Below are positions 34,439-43,265 of a stretch of 64,000 nt of DNA, in pieces (positions within the stretch are counted from its first letter, which is position 1; the number at the start of each line of letters is the position of its first letter). The notes under the pieces were generated by a model. That model searched no databases. It was not told where the DNA came from and saw only the letters and a list, made by a program, of their open reading frames with translations. This DNA is from Collinsella sp. AF20-14LB (GTDB taxonomy: Bacteria; Actinomycetota; Coriobacteriia; Coriobacteriales; Coriobacteriaceae), in assembly GCF_003459505.1 (NCBI RefSeq), contig NZ_QRWD01000006.1, positions 62,001 through 126,000 of the forward strand, given 5' to 3'. The position numbers and the translations under genes were made by a program.

Positions 34439-35130
34439 GCATCCGCGACAACCTTGATATCTCGGCCTATCTGGTACTCGGCCCCGAAAACACGCTCGGG
34501 CGCCCCGTGGGCGATGTGGTGGCCCAGGCACTCGATGCCGGCTTTACCTGCATCCAGGTGCGCTCCAAGGTGGCAAGCGCCCGCGAGATCATCGCGCTGA
34601 CCGGCGACGCCGCGCAGGCAATCGCACAGGCTGGCAAGACCGGTCAGGTCGCTTTGCTGATCGACGACCGCCTGGACTGCGTACTCGCCGCGCGCGAGCA
34701 GGGCATTGCTGTCGACGGCGTGCACGTGGGCCAGAGCGATATTCCCGTCGAGGTCTGCCGCAAACTTTTGGGCCCCGATGCCATCGTGGGCCTTTCGGCC
34801 CGTTGCGAGGAGATGCTCGAGTACGTCAAGACCGCCGACATGAGCCTAGTCGACTACCTGGGCATCGGCCCGCTCCACGAGACCGAGACCAAGCGCGACT
34901 GCGGACGCGCGGCCGACGGCTCTATCATCACCAAAAGCTTTGAGGACCTGGCCGCACTCCACGCGGCAAGCCCCGTGCCCATCGTGGTGGGCGGCGGCGT
35001 AAAGATGGCCGACCTGCCGCAGCTCAAGACTACCGGCGTCGACGGCTTCTTTGTGGTGAGCGCCGTCTGCAGTGCCGACGACCCCTACGCCGCAGCCAAG
35101 GAGCTCGTCGATACCTGGCAGCAGGCATAA
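34435..35130 (+). CDS. thiE: Thiamine-phosphate synthase ThiE
   Basis: 231 aa, start ATG overlapping the preceding stop (ATGA) with AGGAGG upstream. Motifs are IQVRSK (usual IQLRxK, phosphate contact), LLIDDRLDCVLA, GVHVGQSDIP, GLSARC, DYLGIGPLHETETK and VGGGVK. It joins HMP-PP and thiazole phosphate to make thiamine phosphate. No thiD or thiC lies in this operon, so HMP supply must come from elsewhere. Confidence 0.94.
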   Translation: MSIRDNLDISAYLVLGPENTLGRPVGDVVAQALDAGFTCIQVRSKVASAREIIALTGDAAQAIAQAGKTGQVALLIDDRLDCVLAAREQGIAVDGVHVGQSDIPVEVCRKLLGPDAIVGLSARCEEMLEYVKTADMSLVDYLGIGPLHETETKRDCGRAADGSIITKSFEDLAALHAASPVPIVVGGGVKMADLPQLKTTGVDGFFVVSAVCSADDPYAAAKELVDTWQQA

Positions 35131-35172
35131 GCCTAGACCGAGCAGTTGCTCCGCAGTCCCATATCTTCAATA

Positions 35173-35283
35173 GCGGAAAGCGCATCCCAGTTTGGACGTC
35201 CATTCTGGGATGCGCTTTCCGCATAGAGGACCAGCGGGAAACTGCGTCCCAGTCTGAACGCTGATTACGGGATGCAGTTTCCG
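35173..35283. repeat. Two related palindromes downstream of thiE
   Basis: Palindrome one (35173-35222) has perfect 18-bp arms beginning GCGGAAAGCGCATCCCAG. Palindrome two (35235-35283) has similar arms (GGGAAACTGCGTCCC). They share the loop word CCAGTNTGNACG, so they are members of one family in tandem. The second ends 9 bases before the patatin stop codon. Confidence 0.75.
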
Positions 35284-35292
35284 GCGTAGTCC

Positions 35293-36162
35293 CTACCCCG
35301 CCAGATACGCTTCCAGCGCCGGCAGCGTCGCCTCCGCATCGCGACGGCCGATCTGATAGATGCGCTCGAGCTCATCGGGCTCGCGGCACAGCGACGGCAC
35401 CTTCACCGATTCGCTCGGCCGCACCACAAAGATCTCGCCAGCGGCTTCGCGACGCGCCAGGTCATCGAGCGTGGCATTGTAGACCTCGTGCCGATGCTCA
35501 AGCGCCGCAACAAACTCCGGATAGTGACGATACACGCGACGCAGCATAGGCATCACGCTATTGGGCTGCTTTACAAAGCCTGCCGGCTGCGTCAGCACCA
35601 CCACGTTGCGGTCATAGCCTTGCTCAAACAGCCAAGCGCTGGGAATGGAATCGGCAACACCGCCATCCAAGTACTTACGACCCTCGATGGCAACAGGACG
35701 CGTCGCCACGGGAATCGCCGACGACGCCCGGATCCACTCAATATCGCGCTCGTCGCCATAGGGCAGGTCATGGTAGACGGCCTGCCCCGTCTTAAGATCG
35801 GTACATACGCACGTAAACTGCATGGGGCAGGCGCGATATGCCTCCAGATCGATGGGATCGCGCTCGATGGGTACCTCATGATAGGCAAACTCGGCATTGA
35901 ACATATCGCCGGTTCGCAACCAGCTCGTCACGCTCGCATAGCGCTTGTCGGCGCAATAGGCCTTGTTGTAGCGAATGGCGCGGCCGATCTGGCGCGATTT
36001 AAAGTTGTAGCCAAACGCCGCGCCCGCCGAGACACCCACCATATGGTCGCAGGTTAAGCCGTGCTCCATCCATACGTCGAGCACGCCCGCCGTATACATA
36101 CCGCGGTAGCCGCCTCCCTCGAGCGCAAGCCCCACCGTGCGCGTCGTGTCTGGCTGTGCCAT
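35293..36162 (-). CDS. Patatin-like phospholipase (RssA-type)
   Basis: 289 aa from ATG with GGAGATGG upstream. Motifs are ALEGGGYRGMYTAGVLDV (oxyanion hole), GVSAGAAFG (nucleophile Ser in GxSxG), and DGGVADSIP (catalytic Asp). The C-terminal part fits the DUF6363 tail common in bacterial patatins. It hydrolyses acyl esters, probably of phospholipids, in the cytoplasm or at the inner membrane face. It is divergent from the GGDEF-EAL gene. Confidence 0.88.
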   Translation of the reverse strand: MAQPDTTRTVGLALEGGGYRGMYTAGVLDVWMEHGLTCDHMVGVSAGAAFGYNFKSRQIGRAIRYNKAYCADKRYASVTSWLRTGDMFNAEFAYHEVPIERDPIDLEAYRACPMQFTCVCTDLKTGQAVYHDLPYGDERDIEWIRASSAIPVATRPVAIEGRKYLDGGVADSIPSAWLFEQGYDRNVVVLTQPAGFVKQPNSVMPMLRRVYRHYPEFVAALEHRHEVYNATLDDLARREAAGEIFVVRPSESVKVPSLCREPDELERIYQIGRRDAEATLPALEAYLAG

Positions 36163-36486
36163 GCGACCATCTCCGTTCCCGTGTTTTAAAGCGGAACAAG
36201 TATACCCGCCAACATATATCGACTCAGTCGCATTTATATCGAGCATCGCATCGTCACGCTACCGATTGGCGAATAATAGCCGCCCGCGGCAGGGGCACCC
36301 ATATACAATCCTCTATTGTTGTTTATACTACTCAATAGTTATCAGCAGCGAACACGGACCGACATATTAAACCAGCGACGCAGCAAGGCGGGGGCCTGGA
36401 TACACGCAAAGCGTTGAGCAGCAACGCGTGTGTACAACGAGCTCGCCCGACGCAATACACCCCGACCTCAGGAAGCCGCTTACAGC
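36163..36486 (+). promoter_or_regulatory. 324-base intergenic leader of the GGDEF-EAL gene
   Basis: This AT-richer gap has an inverted repeat CTATTG/CAATAG at 36313-36337 enclosing a TATACT word (36324-36329), a possible regulated promoter. I could not fit a c-di-GMP riboswitch to the sequence. No small gene with a ribosome binding site is visible. Confidence 0.35.
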
Positions 36487-39204
36487 ATGGATATCGCCAG
36501 CAATTACACCGAGACGCTCGAAAAGACCATCCGTGACCTTCTCGAGCGTCAGGACGATCTGATCAGGACTGCCTTTACCGACCAGCTCACCGGACTGGGC
36601 AACCGCGGCGGTTTCACCCGTTCCTTAGAGGAGCTCTGGGAACAGGAATTGCCCGTAACCATGGCGTTTATCGACATCGATAACCTTAAGCACTGCAACG
36701 ACATCTTTGGCCATGACGAGGGCAACCGCTATATCTTACAGGTGAGCCTCTATCTCAAGCTGTATATGAAGGTGGACGAGGCGGCATTTCGCCTGGGAGG
36801 CGACGAGTTTGCCATCCTGTCTACGATCGCGACCGAGGACGACCTCGCCGAGCGTCTGGAACACTGCCGGACGGTCCTGCTCAAAAACAACGATGCCGAG
36901 ATGCCTCACTCGTTTAGCTACGGAGTGTCGCACGCCGACCCCGCCCTGGGCGAAGCCCCCAATCGCTTGACGAACGATGCCGACCATCGCATGTACGACT
37001 ATAAGCTGCGCCATGCCGTGCACCTTGATCGACGCAATATCGCACAAGCCCACACCGACGACTTTGAAATAAGCGATCGCGTTTTCGACGCCCTTTCGAT
37101 GCTCAACGAAGGCCGATATTTCTTTATCGAGAACTTGGACAAACATCGAACCCTTTGGTCACAAGGCGCCTTGCGCGATCTTGGTCTTCCTTCGGAGCAT
37201 ATAGACAACTGTCACGATTATTGGAAAACGCGTGTCCATCCCGATGACCTTGAGGCCTATACCAACGACATCGACCAAATCTATGACGGCTCCAAACATC
37301 GTCACGTCATGCAGTACCGCGTGCGCAATGCCGCCGGCGATTACATCCTCGGCCGTGCTCGCGGGTTTCGTATCGACGGCGACGGAAATGTCCCCTCGCT
37401 CTATGTCGGCGAGCTCGTCAACCACTCGCTTGCCGAGACCGTCGACGCCGCCACGGGTCTCGGAACGCAGCGCACGCTGATCAACGCTATCGATGCCTGC
37501 CGTCGCGACCGTTGCGAGACGGGGCTTATAGCAGTGCGCGTTCGCGGCACGGCAAAGCTCAACGAGCTCTACGGGGCCGAGGCCGTCGACAACATGCTCG
37601 CCGAATACGCAGGCCGCATGCTGTCGATTACTCGCGGCAGGAGTCGCGTCTTCCGTTCACGCAACGCCCAGTTCGTCGTGCTTAGCAACAATTTGAATCA
37701 CGAAGCATTCGAGCAACTGATCCAACATCTCAAAGAGGCCGTTTTCGCTCCCGTTCGAATCGCGGGCGACACTATTACCCCCGTCTGTCTTGTCGTTCCG
37801 GCCTTTTACGAGCACCTGACCAATCAAACGGCCGCCGTTTTAGGCGAACTCGACCGTCGCATTCGCACGGCCGGCGGGCTTGTTCCCAACGACAGCCTCC
37901 CCATACCCGAGGTGGAGCGCAAAAGCGCCATCGCCGAACGCATCGATCCGCTCACGGGTCTCTATCGACCCAGCGAGTTTATGCGCCGCGCCAACGAATT
38001 TCTCGAGACAAGGCGCAACGGCGCCTGGTGTATCGCCACCGTCGATATGGGGCACATGCGACTGTTCAACGAATGGCACGGACAGGCCGAGGGCGACCGC
38101 GTACTCGCCGATGTGGGCACGGTTCTCAAGGACATCGAGAATGCCGCCATGGGCGTCGCAGGGTACTGGGGCCAAGACGATTTTTGCGTACTCATCCCCT
38201 TTGAACACGACACCGTCCATCAGATCTATAGCCGCATTCGCCAGGCCGTGGCCAAGCATGATGACGGCGTGGGCTTCTGGCCGTCCATGGGCGTCTACCC
38301 CATCGACTCCAACGAGGAAATCACCATCGATGCGCAGGCCAAGGCCATGTTTACCAATCGGCGCGCAAAAAACGACTTTAAGGAGCGCATTGCCATTTTC
38401 CGCCCCGAGGAATACGAACACGAAATCGCGTTCCACCGCACGCTGACCGAATTCCAGTATGCGCTCTCAAACGGCCGCATTACCTACTACTTGCAGCCCC
38501 AGGTCGACATGGAAACCGGCGAGATCGTTGGCGCCGAGGCGCTCACACGCTGGATTGACAAGGATGGCTCCCTCATTTCACCTACCACCTTTATCCCCGC
38601 TCTCGAGGAAAGCGGTTTTGTGGTGACGCTCGACAAATATGTTTGGCAGGGCGTCGCCTCGTGGCTGCGTGAGTGCATCGATCGAGGGCTGCGCGTAGTT
38701 CCGATCTCGCTCAATGTGTCGCGCGTGGATATCCTTGCCTGCGACGTCGCCGAGCATATGGGGGCGCTTGCCGCCCAATACAACCTACCGCCCGAGCTCA
38801 TGCGCATTGAGATCACCGAGACGGCTTATACGGGAGAGTCCGAGGCCGTGGATAAGCTGACGGCCGACCTACACACTCGCGGTTTCTCGACCTACATGGA
38901 CGATTTTGGCACCGGCCAGTCTACGCTCGCGATGCTCAAGAACGTCAACGTCGACGTCATCAAGCTTGATCGCACGTTTGTGCCCACCGACCGCGATCAA
39001 AGCCGTAGCGCGCAAATCGTTTCATCAATGCTCGAGATGGCGCAATCGCTCCATCTGCCCGTTGTAATCGAAGGCGTCGAGACAAACGAGCAGGCGAACA
39101 TGCTGCTCCAAATGGGTGCCCACTACGCTCAGGGCTTCCTCTACTACCGCCCCATGCAGGCAAAGGATTTTGAGGCATTGCTCGATGGCGGTAACAAAAA
39201 CTGA
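36487..39204 (+). CDS. Multi-domain c-di-GMP protein: GGDEF, PAS, two degenerate GGDEF, EAL
   Basis: 905 aa from ATG 36487 (AGGAAG upstream); a GTG frame starts at 36430. Domain order: GGDEF 1 with an intact RLGGDEFAIL site, a PAS-like region (WKTRVHPDDLEAY), a degenerate GGDEF 2 (RSRNAQFVVL), a second degenerate GGDEF 3 (YWGQDDFCVLI), then a complete EAL domain (GAEALTRW, LNVSRVD, IEITETAY, DDFGTGQST, KLDRTFV, EGVET). EAL catalytic residues look intact, so c-di-GMP hydrolysis is likely, with possible synthesis by GGDEF 1. There is no membrane segment. The paralogue lacking EAL follows. Confidence 0.88.
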   Translation: MDIASNYTETLEKTIRDLLERQDDLIRTAFTDQLTGLGNRGGFTRSLEELWEQELPVTMAFIDIDNLKHCNDIFGHDEGNRYILQVSLYLKLYMKVDEAAFRLGGDEFAILSTIATEDDLAERLEHCRTVLLKNNDAEMPHSFSYGVSHADPALGEAPNRLTNDADHRMYDYKLRHAVHLDRRNIAQAHTDDFEISDRVFDALSMLNEGRYFFIENLDKHRTLWSQGALRDLGLPSEHIDNCHDYWKTRVHPDDLEAYTNDIDQIYDGSKHRHVMQYRVRNAAGDYILGRARGFRIDGDGNVPSLYVGELVNHSLAETVDAATGLGTQRTLINAIDACRRDRCETGLIAVRVRGTAKLNELYGAEAVDNMLAEYAGRMLSITRGRSRVFRSRNAQFVVLSNNLNHEAFEQLIQHLKEAVFAPVRIAGDTITPVCLVVPAFYEHLTNQTAAVLGELDRRIRTAGGLVPNDSLPIPEVERKSAIAERIDPLTGLYRPSEFMRRANEFLETRRNGAWCIATVDMGHMRLFNEWHGQAEGDRVLADVGTVLKDIENAAMGVAGYWGQDDFCVLIPFEHDTVHQIYSRIRQAVAKHDDGVGFWPSMGVYPIDSNEEITIDAQAKAMFTNRRAKNDFKERIAIFRPEEYEHEIAFHRTLTEFQYALSNGRITYYLQPQVDMETGEIVGAEALTRWIDKDGSLISPTTFIPALEESGFVVTLDKYVWQGVASWLRECIDRGLRVVPISLNVSRVDILACDVAEHMGALAAQYNLPPELMRIEITETAYTGESEAVDKLTADLHTRGFSTYMDDFGTGQSTLAMLKNVNVDVIKLDRTFVPTDRDQSRSAQIVSSMLEMAQSLHLPVVIEGVETNEQANMLLQMGAHYAQGFLYYRPMQAKDFEALLDGGNKN

Positions 39205-39330
39205 TACGCTCGCGCGCAAAACGATACCGCCGAAGGGGCGCTTGTCCCCATTGGCTAACTTATGCCCCCAATCCAAACCGAATTGGGGATATGATGCAAA
39301 CCACTGTTGTGCCCAAGGAGGTTATCCATC

Positions 39331-40860
39331 ATGAACGAGTCGTATCGCCTGGGCGAGCAATCGATCATTGCCTATCTTCAGCGACTTGCGAACGGGATCT
39401 CGACCGCCGAGCTCGATGTTGCCGCGCTGCCCACGGAGCTGTGCGCCATCGGCGAGCAGCTACAGAAGACATTTGCCATCCTGCAGCAAGAACGCGAGCT
39501 GCTTGAGCGCGGCGCCTATATCGATTCGCTCACCAATCTTGGCAACCGTGCTGGACTCCACCGTTATGCCGAGCTGCTTTGGCACAAAGGCACCCCCTTC
39601 ACCTGCGCTTATATCGATATCGATCGCCTTAAGCATTGCAACGATACGTTTGGCCACACCGAGGGCAATCGCTACATCCTGAGCATCTGCCGTGCACTCA
39701 CCGAGACAATGGAACCCAATGACCTGCTGTTCCGTATCGGTGGAGACGAATTTGTACTCGTATCCCCCACGACAGATGAAGCCGAACTCGAGCAGCGCCT
39801 GGAGCGGACGCGCACCGACCTTATCGAGGCAACATCGGGCGGCAAAGCGCCCATGATCGCTAGCTTTAGCTTTGGCTGCTCGCGCGTCGACCCACTCGCT
39901 GGCGATACGCGTCGCCAGATGACCATGGACGCCGACCGCAAAATGTATCGCTACAAGCTCATGCACCGTGTGCAGCAGCCGAAGGAAAACGACGCATCCA
40001 TGCGCCCGATCGCCGATCAGCCTCCCTGCAACGACCGGGTGTTCCAAGCGATCTCCATGAGCTCCGAGACGCGCTATCCGTTTATCCTTAACCTCGATAC
40101 CGGCGAATCGCAATGGTCGATTAATGCCGTGCGCGATTTTGACCTGCCCTCCCAGCATCCCTATAACTCGCTCGATATGTGGCTCGCCCGCGTTCACCCC
40201 GAGGACCGCGACAACGTGCGCAGCGAGCTCGATATGGTGGTAAACGGCGCGTGGCACTTCCATTACATGCAGTATCGCGTCATGAATACCGCTGGTAAAT
40301 ATGCGCTGTGCGAGTGTACGGGCTACCGCTTGGATAGCACCGAAACCGAGCCCAACATGTATGTGGGCATTATCATCAACCGAAGCTTGGCGGATACGAC
40401 CGATTCCGTGACCGGCCTGGGCGATATCCACGCCCTGGTCAACGCCATTGGCGAAATGCGTCGCGTGGCGCGCAAGGCAGGCCTGGTCGCCATCAAAATC
40501 GACGACATCGCCAAGGTCAATGCCCGCTTTGGCTTTGATGCGGGCGACCGCGTTTTGGCAGAAAGTGCCGCCTGCCTCATGGACTGTTCGCGCGGCAAGG
40601 GCCGTCTGTTCCGCTCGACCGGACCGATGTTCGTGGCGCTTTTCGATGACCTTGATCCCGAAGAGACCGACGCGATCGCAGAAGAAATCGAGCGGTTCTT
40701 GGGTTCGCCCGTACTCTTTGGCTCATTTGAATATCAGCCGCCCATTCGTGTGGCCACACTTCATCTAGATGCCGTCGACCGACAGCCCGTTTCCATTTTG
40801 AACGAGCTCAAAGCGCTACTTGAAGAGGCACCACAAGTACCGGGCACCAAGCTGGACTAG
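39331..40860 (+). CDS. Diguanylate cyclase paralogue: GGDEF, PAS, degenerate GGDEF
   Basis: 509 aa, AAGGAGG 8 bases before ATG. The GGDEF domain is intact (FRIGGDEFVLVSP), preceded by the substrate-binding DIDRLKHCNDTFGH. A PAS-like part (WLARVHPEDRDNV) and a second, degenerate GGDEF (LFRSTGPMFVALF) follow. The order matches the first half of the preceding protein, and words such as TNLGNRAGLHRYAE/TGLGNRGGFTRSLE are shared, so the two arose by duplication with gain or loss of the EAL part. It should make c-di-GMP. It has no membrane segment. Confidence 0.88.
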   Translation: MNESYRLGEQSIIAYLQRLANGISTAELDVAALPTELCAIGEQLQKTFAILQQERELLERGAYIDSLTNLGNRAGLHRYAELLWHKGTPFTCAYIDIDRLKHCNDTFGHTEGNRYILSICRALTETMEPNDLLFRIGGDEFVLVSPTTDEAELEQRLERTRTDLIEATSGGKAPMIASFSFGCSRVDPLAGDTRRQMTMDADRKMYRYKLMHRVQQPKENDASMRPIADQPPCNDRVFQAISMSSETRYPFILNLDTGESQWSINAVRDFDLPSQHPYNSLDMWLARVHPEDRDNVRSELDMVVNGAWHFHYMQYRVMNTAGKYALCECTGYRLDSTETEPNMYVGIIINRSLADTTDSVTGLGDIHALVNAIGEMRRVARKAGLVAIKIDDIAKVNARFGFDAGDRVLAESAACLMDCSRGKGRLFRSTGPMFVALFDDLDPEETDAIAEEIERFLGSPVLFGSFEYQPPIRVATLHLDAVDRQPVSILNELKALLEEAPQVPGTKLD

Positions 40861-40866
40861 CGTTAT

Positions 40867-40907
40867 GGGGCGCGATGTGAAACACAAGCCGTTTCACATC
40901 GCGCCCC
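40867..40907. terminator. 17-bp perfect palindrome after the diguanylate cyclase gene
   Basis: GGGGCGCGATGTGAAAC pairs perfectly around a 7-base loop, starting 6 bases after the stop codon. No T run follows. Confidence 0.65.
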
Positions 40908-40971
40908 ACGCCATCTACCCTCTCGTGGGATAATCCTCCGCAGAAGTCACCGACAGCAGAGGGAGTTTGTG

Positions 40972-41595
40972 ATGAAGGTTCTTTTGGTCAATGGCAGCCC
41001 CAAGGCAAACGGCAACACCGCCCGCGCACTCACCGAGGTCGCAGAGCAACTTAATGCAGAAGGCATTGATACCGAGGTGTTTCAGCTGGGCGCCAAGCCC
41101 ATTCGCGATTGCATCGGTTGCGGCCAGTGTGGCAAGCTTGGCGGTCGCTGCACCTTTGACGACGACGTGGTCAACGAGCTGATCGCTGCCGCCGAACAGG
41201 CCGACGGCTTTGTCTTTGGCTCGCCTGTCTACTACGCGCACCCCAGCGGCCGCATTCTCTCGGCACTCGATCGCGCATTCTATGCCGGTAGCAAAGCTTT
41301 TGCACACAAGCCGGGCGCTGCCGTCGCCGTCGCCCGTCGCGGCGGTACGTCGACAACGTTCGATGTACTCAACAAGTACTTCACCATCAACCAGATGCCC
41401 GTGGTCGCCTCCACCTACTGGAACAACGTCTTTGGCGCTGCGCCGGGCGAGGCCGATGGAGATGCCGAGGGTCTGGCCACCATGCGAAACATCGGCAAAA
41501 ACATGGCCTGGCTCCTTCGTTGCATCGAAGCAGGAAAGGCCGCCGGCATCGAAGCCCCCGAAGCCGATCGCGAGCGCACCAACTTCATTCGTTAG
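40972..41595 (+). CDS. NADPH-dependent FMN reductase / iron-sulfur flavoprotein-like
   Basis: 207 aa. The N-terminal VLLVNGSPKANGNTARAL is the FMN phosphate loop of the flavodoxin-like family. CIGCGQCGKLGGRC is a four-Cys cluster like that of iron-sulfur flavoproteins. FGSPVYYAHPSGRI binds the isoalloxazine ring. It probably reduces quinones or other electron acceptors. GAGGGAG precedes ATG 40972. The ArsC-like gene follows after 16 bases in the same direction, likely as one operon. Confidence 0.88.
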   Translation: MKVLLVNGSPKANGNTARALTEVAEQLNAEGIDTEVFQLGAKPIRDCIGCGQCGKLGGRCTFDDDVVNELIAAAEQADGFVFGSPVYYAHPSGRILSALDRAFYAGSKAFAHKPGAAVAVARRGGTSTTFDVLNKYFTINQMPVVASTYWNNVFGAAPGEADGDAEGLATMRNIGKNMAWLLRCIEAGKAAGIEAPEADRERTNFIR

Positions 41596-41611
41596 AACGG
41601 CGGAACATACT

Positions 41612-41953
41612 ATGAACGTGCAAATCTTCGGGACTAAGAAGTCGTTCGATACCAAGAAGGCGCAGCGTTATTTTAAGGAGCGCCGCATTAAGGTGCAGTT
41701 TATTGACCTGAAGGAAAAGGAGATGAGCAAGGGCGAGCTCACGAGCGTGATGCAGGCGGTCGGCGGCATCGACAAGCTGCTCAATCCCAAGGCCAAGGAC
41801 GAGGAGACGCTCGCGCTCATCCAGCACCTCACCCCTAGCCAGCGCTTCGACAAGTTGCTCGAGAACCAGCAGGTTCTAGCCGAGCCCATCGTGCGCAACG
41901 GCAAAAAGGCCACCGTCGGTTATTGCCCCGATGTATGGGGAGCCTGGGAGTAG
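41612..41953 (+). CDS. ArsC/Spx-family thioredoxin-fold protein lacking the usual Cys
   Basis: 113 aa. The ArsC/YffB/Spx fold is recognised from IFGTKKSFDTKKAQRYFKERRI, a region that normally has a Cys where this protein has Ser. Later features include LTPSQRFDKLLENQQVL, PIVRNG and the end VGYCPDVWGAWE. Without the redox Cys it may not reduce arsenate. A role like Spx (RNA polymerase contact) or a binding function is possible. It follows the flavoprotein gene closely. From memory, homologues in anaerobes often carry Cys at this place. Confidence 0.75.
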   Translation: MNVQIFGTKKSFDTKKAQRYFKERRIKVQFIDLKEKEMSKGELTSVMQAVGGIDKLLNPKAKDEETLALIQHLTPSQRFDKLLENQQVLAEPIVRNGKKATVGYCPDVWGAWE

Positions 41954-42039
41954 CCTGTGTTATTTGCCGGCGCGTGGGTATAAGAGCAGGCGTTTGGCAT
42001 AAGATTCAACTGTAAGCCACGTCTAACAAAGGAGGGCAC

Positions 42040-43170
42040 ATGCCCAACAAACCCGTGAAGATCATCATGCTTACCGGATACCTCGGTGCCGGCAAGACCA
42101 CACTGCTCAACCACATCCTCGCTAACGACGGCGGCATCCGCGCCGCCGTGATCGTCAACGATATCGGCGAGATCAACGTCGACGCCAGCCTCATCGCCGA
42201 CGGCGGCCTTTCCGAGACCGACGACCTCATCCCGCTCACCAACGGCTGCATCTGCTGCACGCTTTCGGACGACCTGGCCAACCAGCTGCAGGGCATCGCC
42301 GATTCGGGCAAGTTCGACTACATCATCATCGAGGCCTCGGGCATTTGCGAGCCTATCCCCATCGCCTACACCATCTCGAGCTTCTGCGACGAGGCCAAGG
42401 TTGGCGGCGAGCCCAAGCTTGCGCTCGACAACATCGTGGCCGTGGTCGACTGCGCCCGCATGTACGACGAGTTCAACGGCGGTCGCGACCTGCTGGCCGA
42501 GGACATTGACGAGGACGACATCGAGAGCCTGCTCATTCAGCAGATCGAGTTTTGCTCCACGCTGATTCTCAACAAGACCGATACCGTCACGCCTGAGCAG
42601 ATTGCCGAGCTCAAGGCCATCGTGCGCAGCCTGCAGAAGGACGCCGTGATTGTCGAGGCCCAAAACGGCGAGGTTCCCATGGAGGAACTGCTCGACACCG
42701 ATCGCTTCGACTTTATGCGCGCCTACAACTCCGCCGCCTGGATCGAGGCCATGGAGCATCCCGAGGAGCACGACAACCCCGAAGTGCTCGAGTACGACAT
42801 CGAGACCTTTGTGTACTCGCGCCGCAAGCCGTTTGACCTGCAGAAGTTCACCGATTTTGTCGAGCAGGAGTGGCCCGACGAGGTCATTCGCGTCAAAGGC
42901 CCGCTGTGGCAGACCGGCGATCCGGACATGTGCTACATGTTTGAGCAGGCCGGCCACCAGATGCGTCTGATGGAAAACGGCCTGTTTGTCGATTCTGCGC
43001 CCGAGGGCGAGAAGCAGAAGATTATCGACGAGAACCCCGAAATCATGCAGATTTGGGACGACGAGACGGGCGACCGCATGACGAGCCTGTGCATCATCGG
43101 CCGTCACATGGACAAGGACGCACTCATCGCCTCCCTCGATGCCTGCCTGACCGACTGGCACCGCGCCTAG
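42040..43170 (+). CDS. G3E GTPase, CobW/YeiR-like metallochaperone
   Basis: 376 aa, AAAGGAGGG before ATG. The Walker A motif is GYLGAGKTTLLNH. The metal site is GCICCTL (CxCC). Walker B-like EASGICEP and the guanine motif NKTD are present. The C-terminal CobW_C domain carries the RRKPFDLQKF segment and an acidic stretch. G3E proteins insert zinc or cobalt into target enzymes with GTP hydrolysis. No zinc-responsive operator could be recognised. It is monocistronic, followed by a hairpin. Confidence 0.88.
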   Translation: MPNKPVKIIMLTGYLGAGKTTLLNHILANDGGIRAAVIVNDIGEINVDASLIADGGLSETDDLIPLTNGCICCTLSDDLANQLQGIADSGKFDYIIIEASGICEPIPIAYTISSFCDEAKVGGEPKLALDNIVAVVDCARMYDEFNGGRDLLAEDIDEDDIESLLIQQIEFCSTLILNKTDTVTPEQIAELKAIVRSLQKDAVIVEAQNGEVPMEELLDTDRFDFMRAYNSAAWIEAMEHPEEHDNPEVLEYDIETFVYSRRKPFDLQKFTDFVEQEWPDEVIRVKGPLWQTGDPDMCYMFEQAGHQMRLMENGLFVDSAPEGEKQKIIDENPEIMQIWDDETGDRMTSLCIIGRHMDKDALIASLDACLTDWHRA

Positions 43171-43209
43171 GTTTATCCAAGCGGGTATTTTTCCGCCTAC
43201 GTAACCGCC

Positions 43210-43244
43210 AAACCACCACGAAGGTGCCCTTCGTGGTGGTTTTT
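43210..43244 (+). terminator. Palindromic terminator after the G3E GTPase gene
   Basis: AAACCACCACGAAGG pairs with CCTTCGTGGTGGTTT around three bases and a T run follows. It is a variant of the 3444-3496 palindrome. Confidence 0.8.
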
Positions 43245-43265
43245 CGTTCTGAGCCAAGGAGATTC

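Noticed and set aside
36163..36486. c-di-GMP riboswitch before the GGDEF-EAL gene
   Set aside because: An ACGCAAAGC-like word is present, but the conserved GEMM core and helices could not be fitted.
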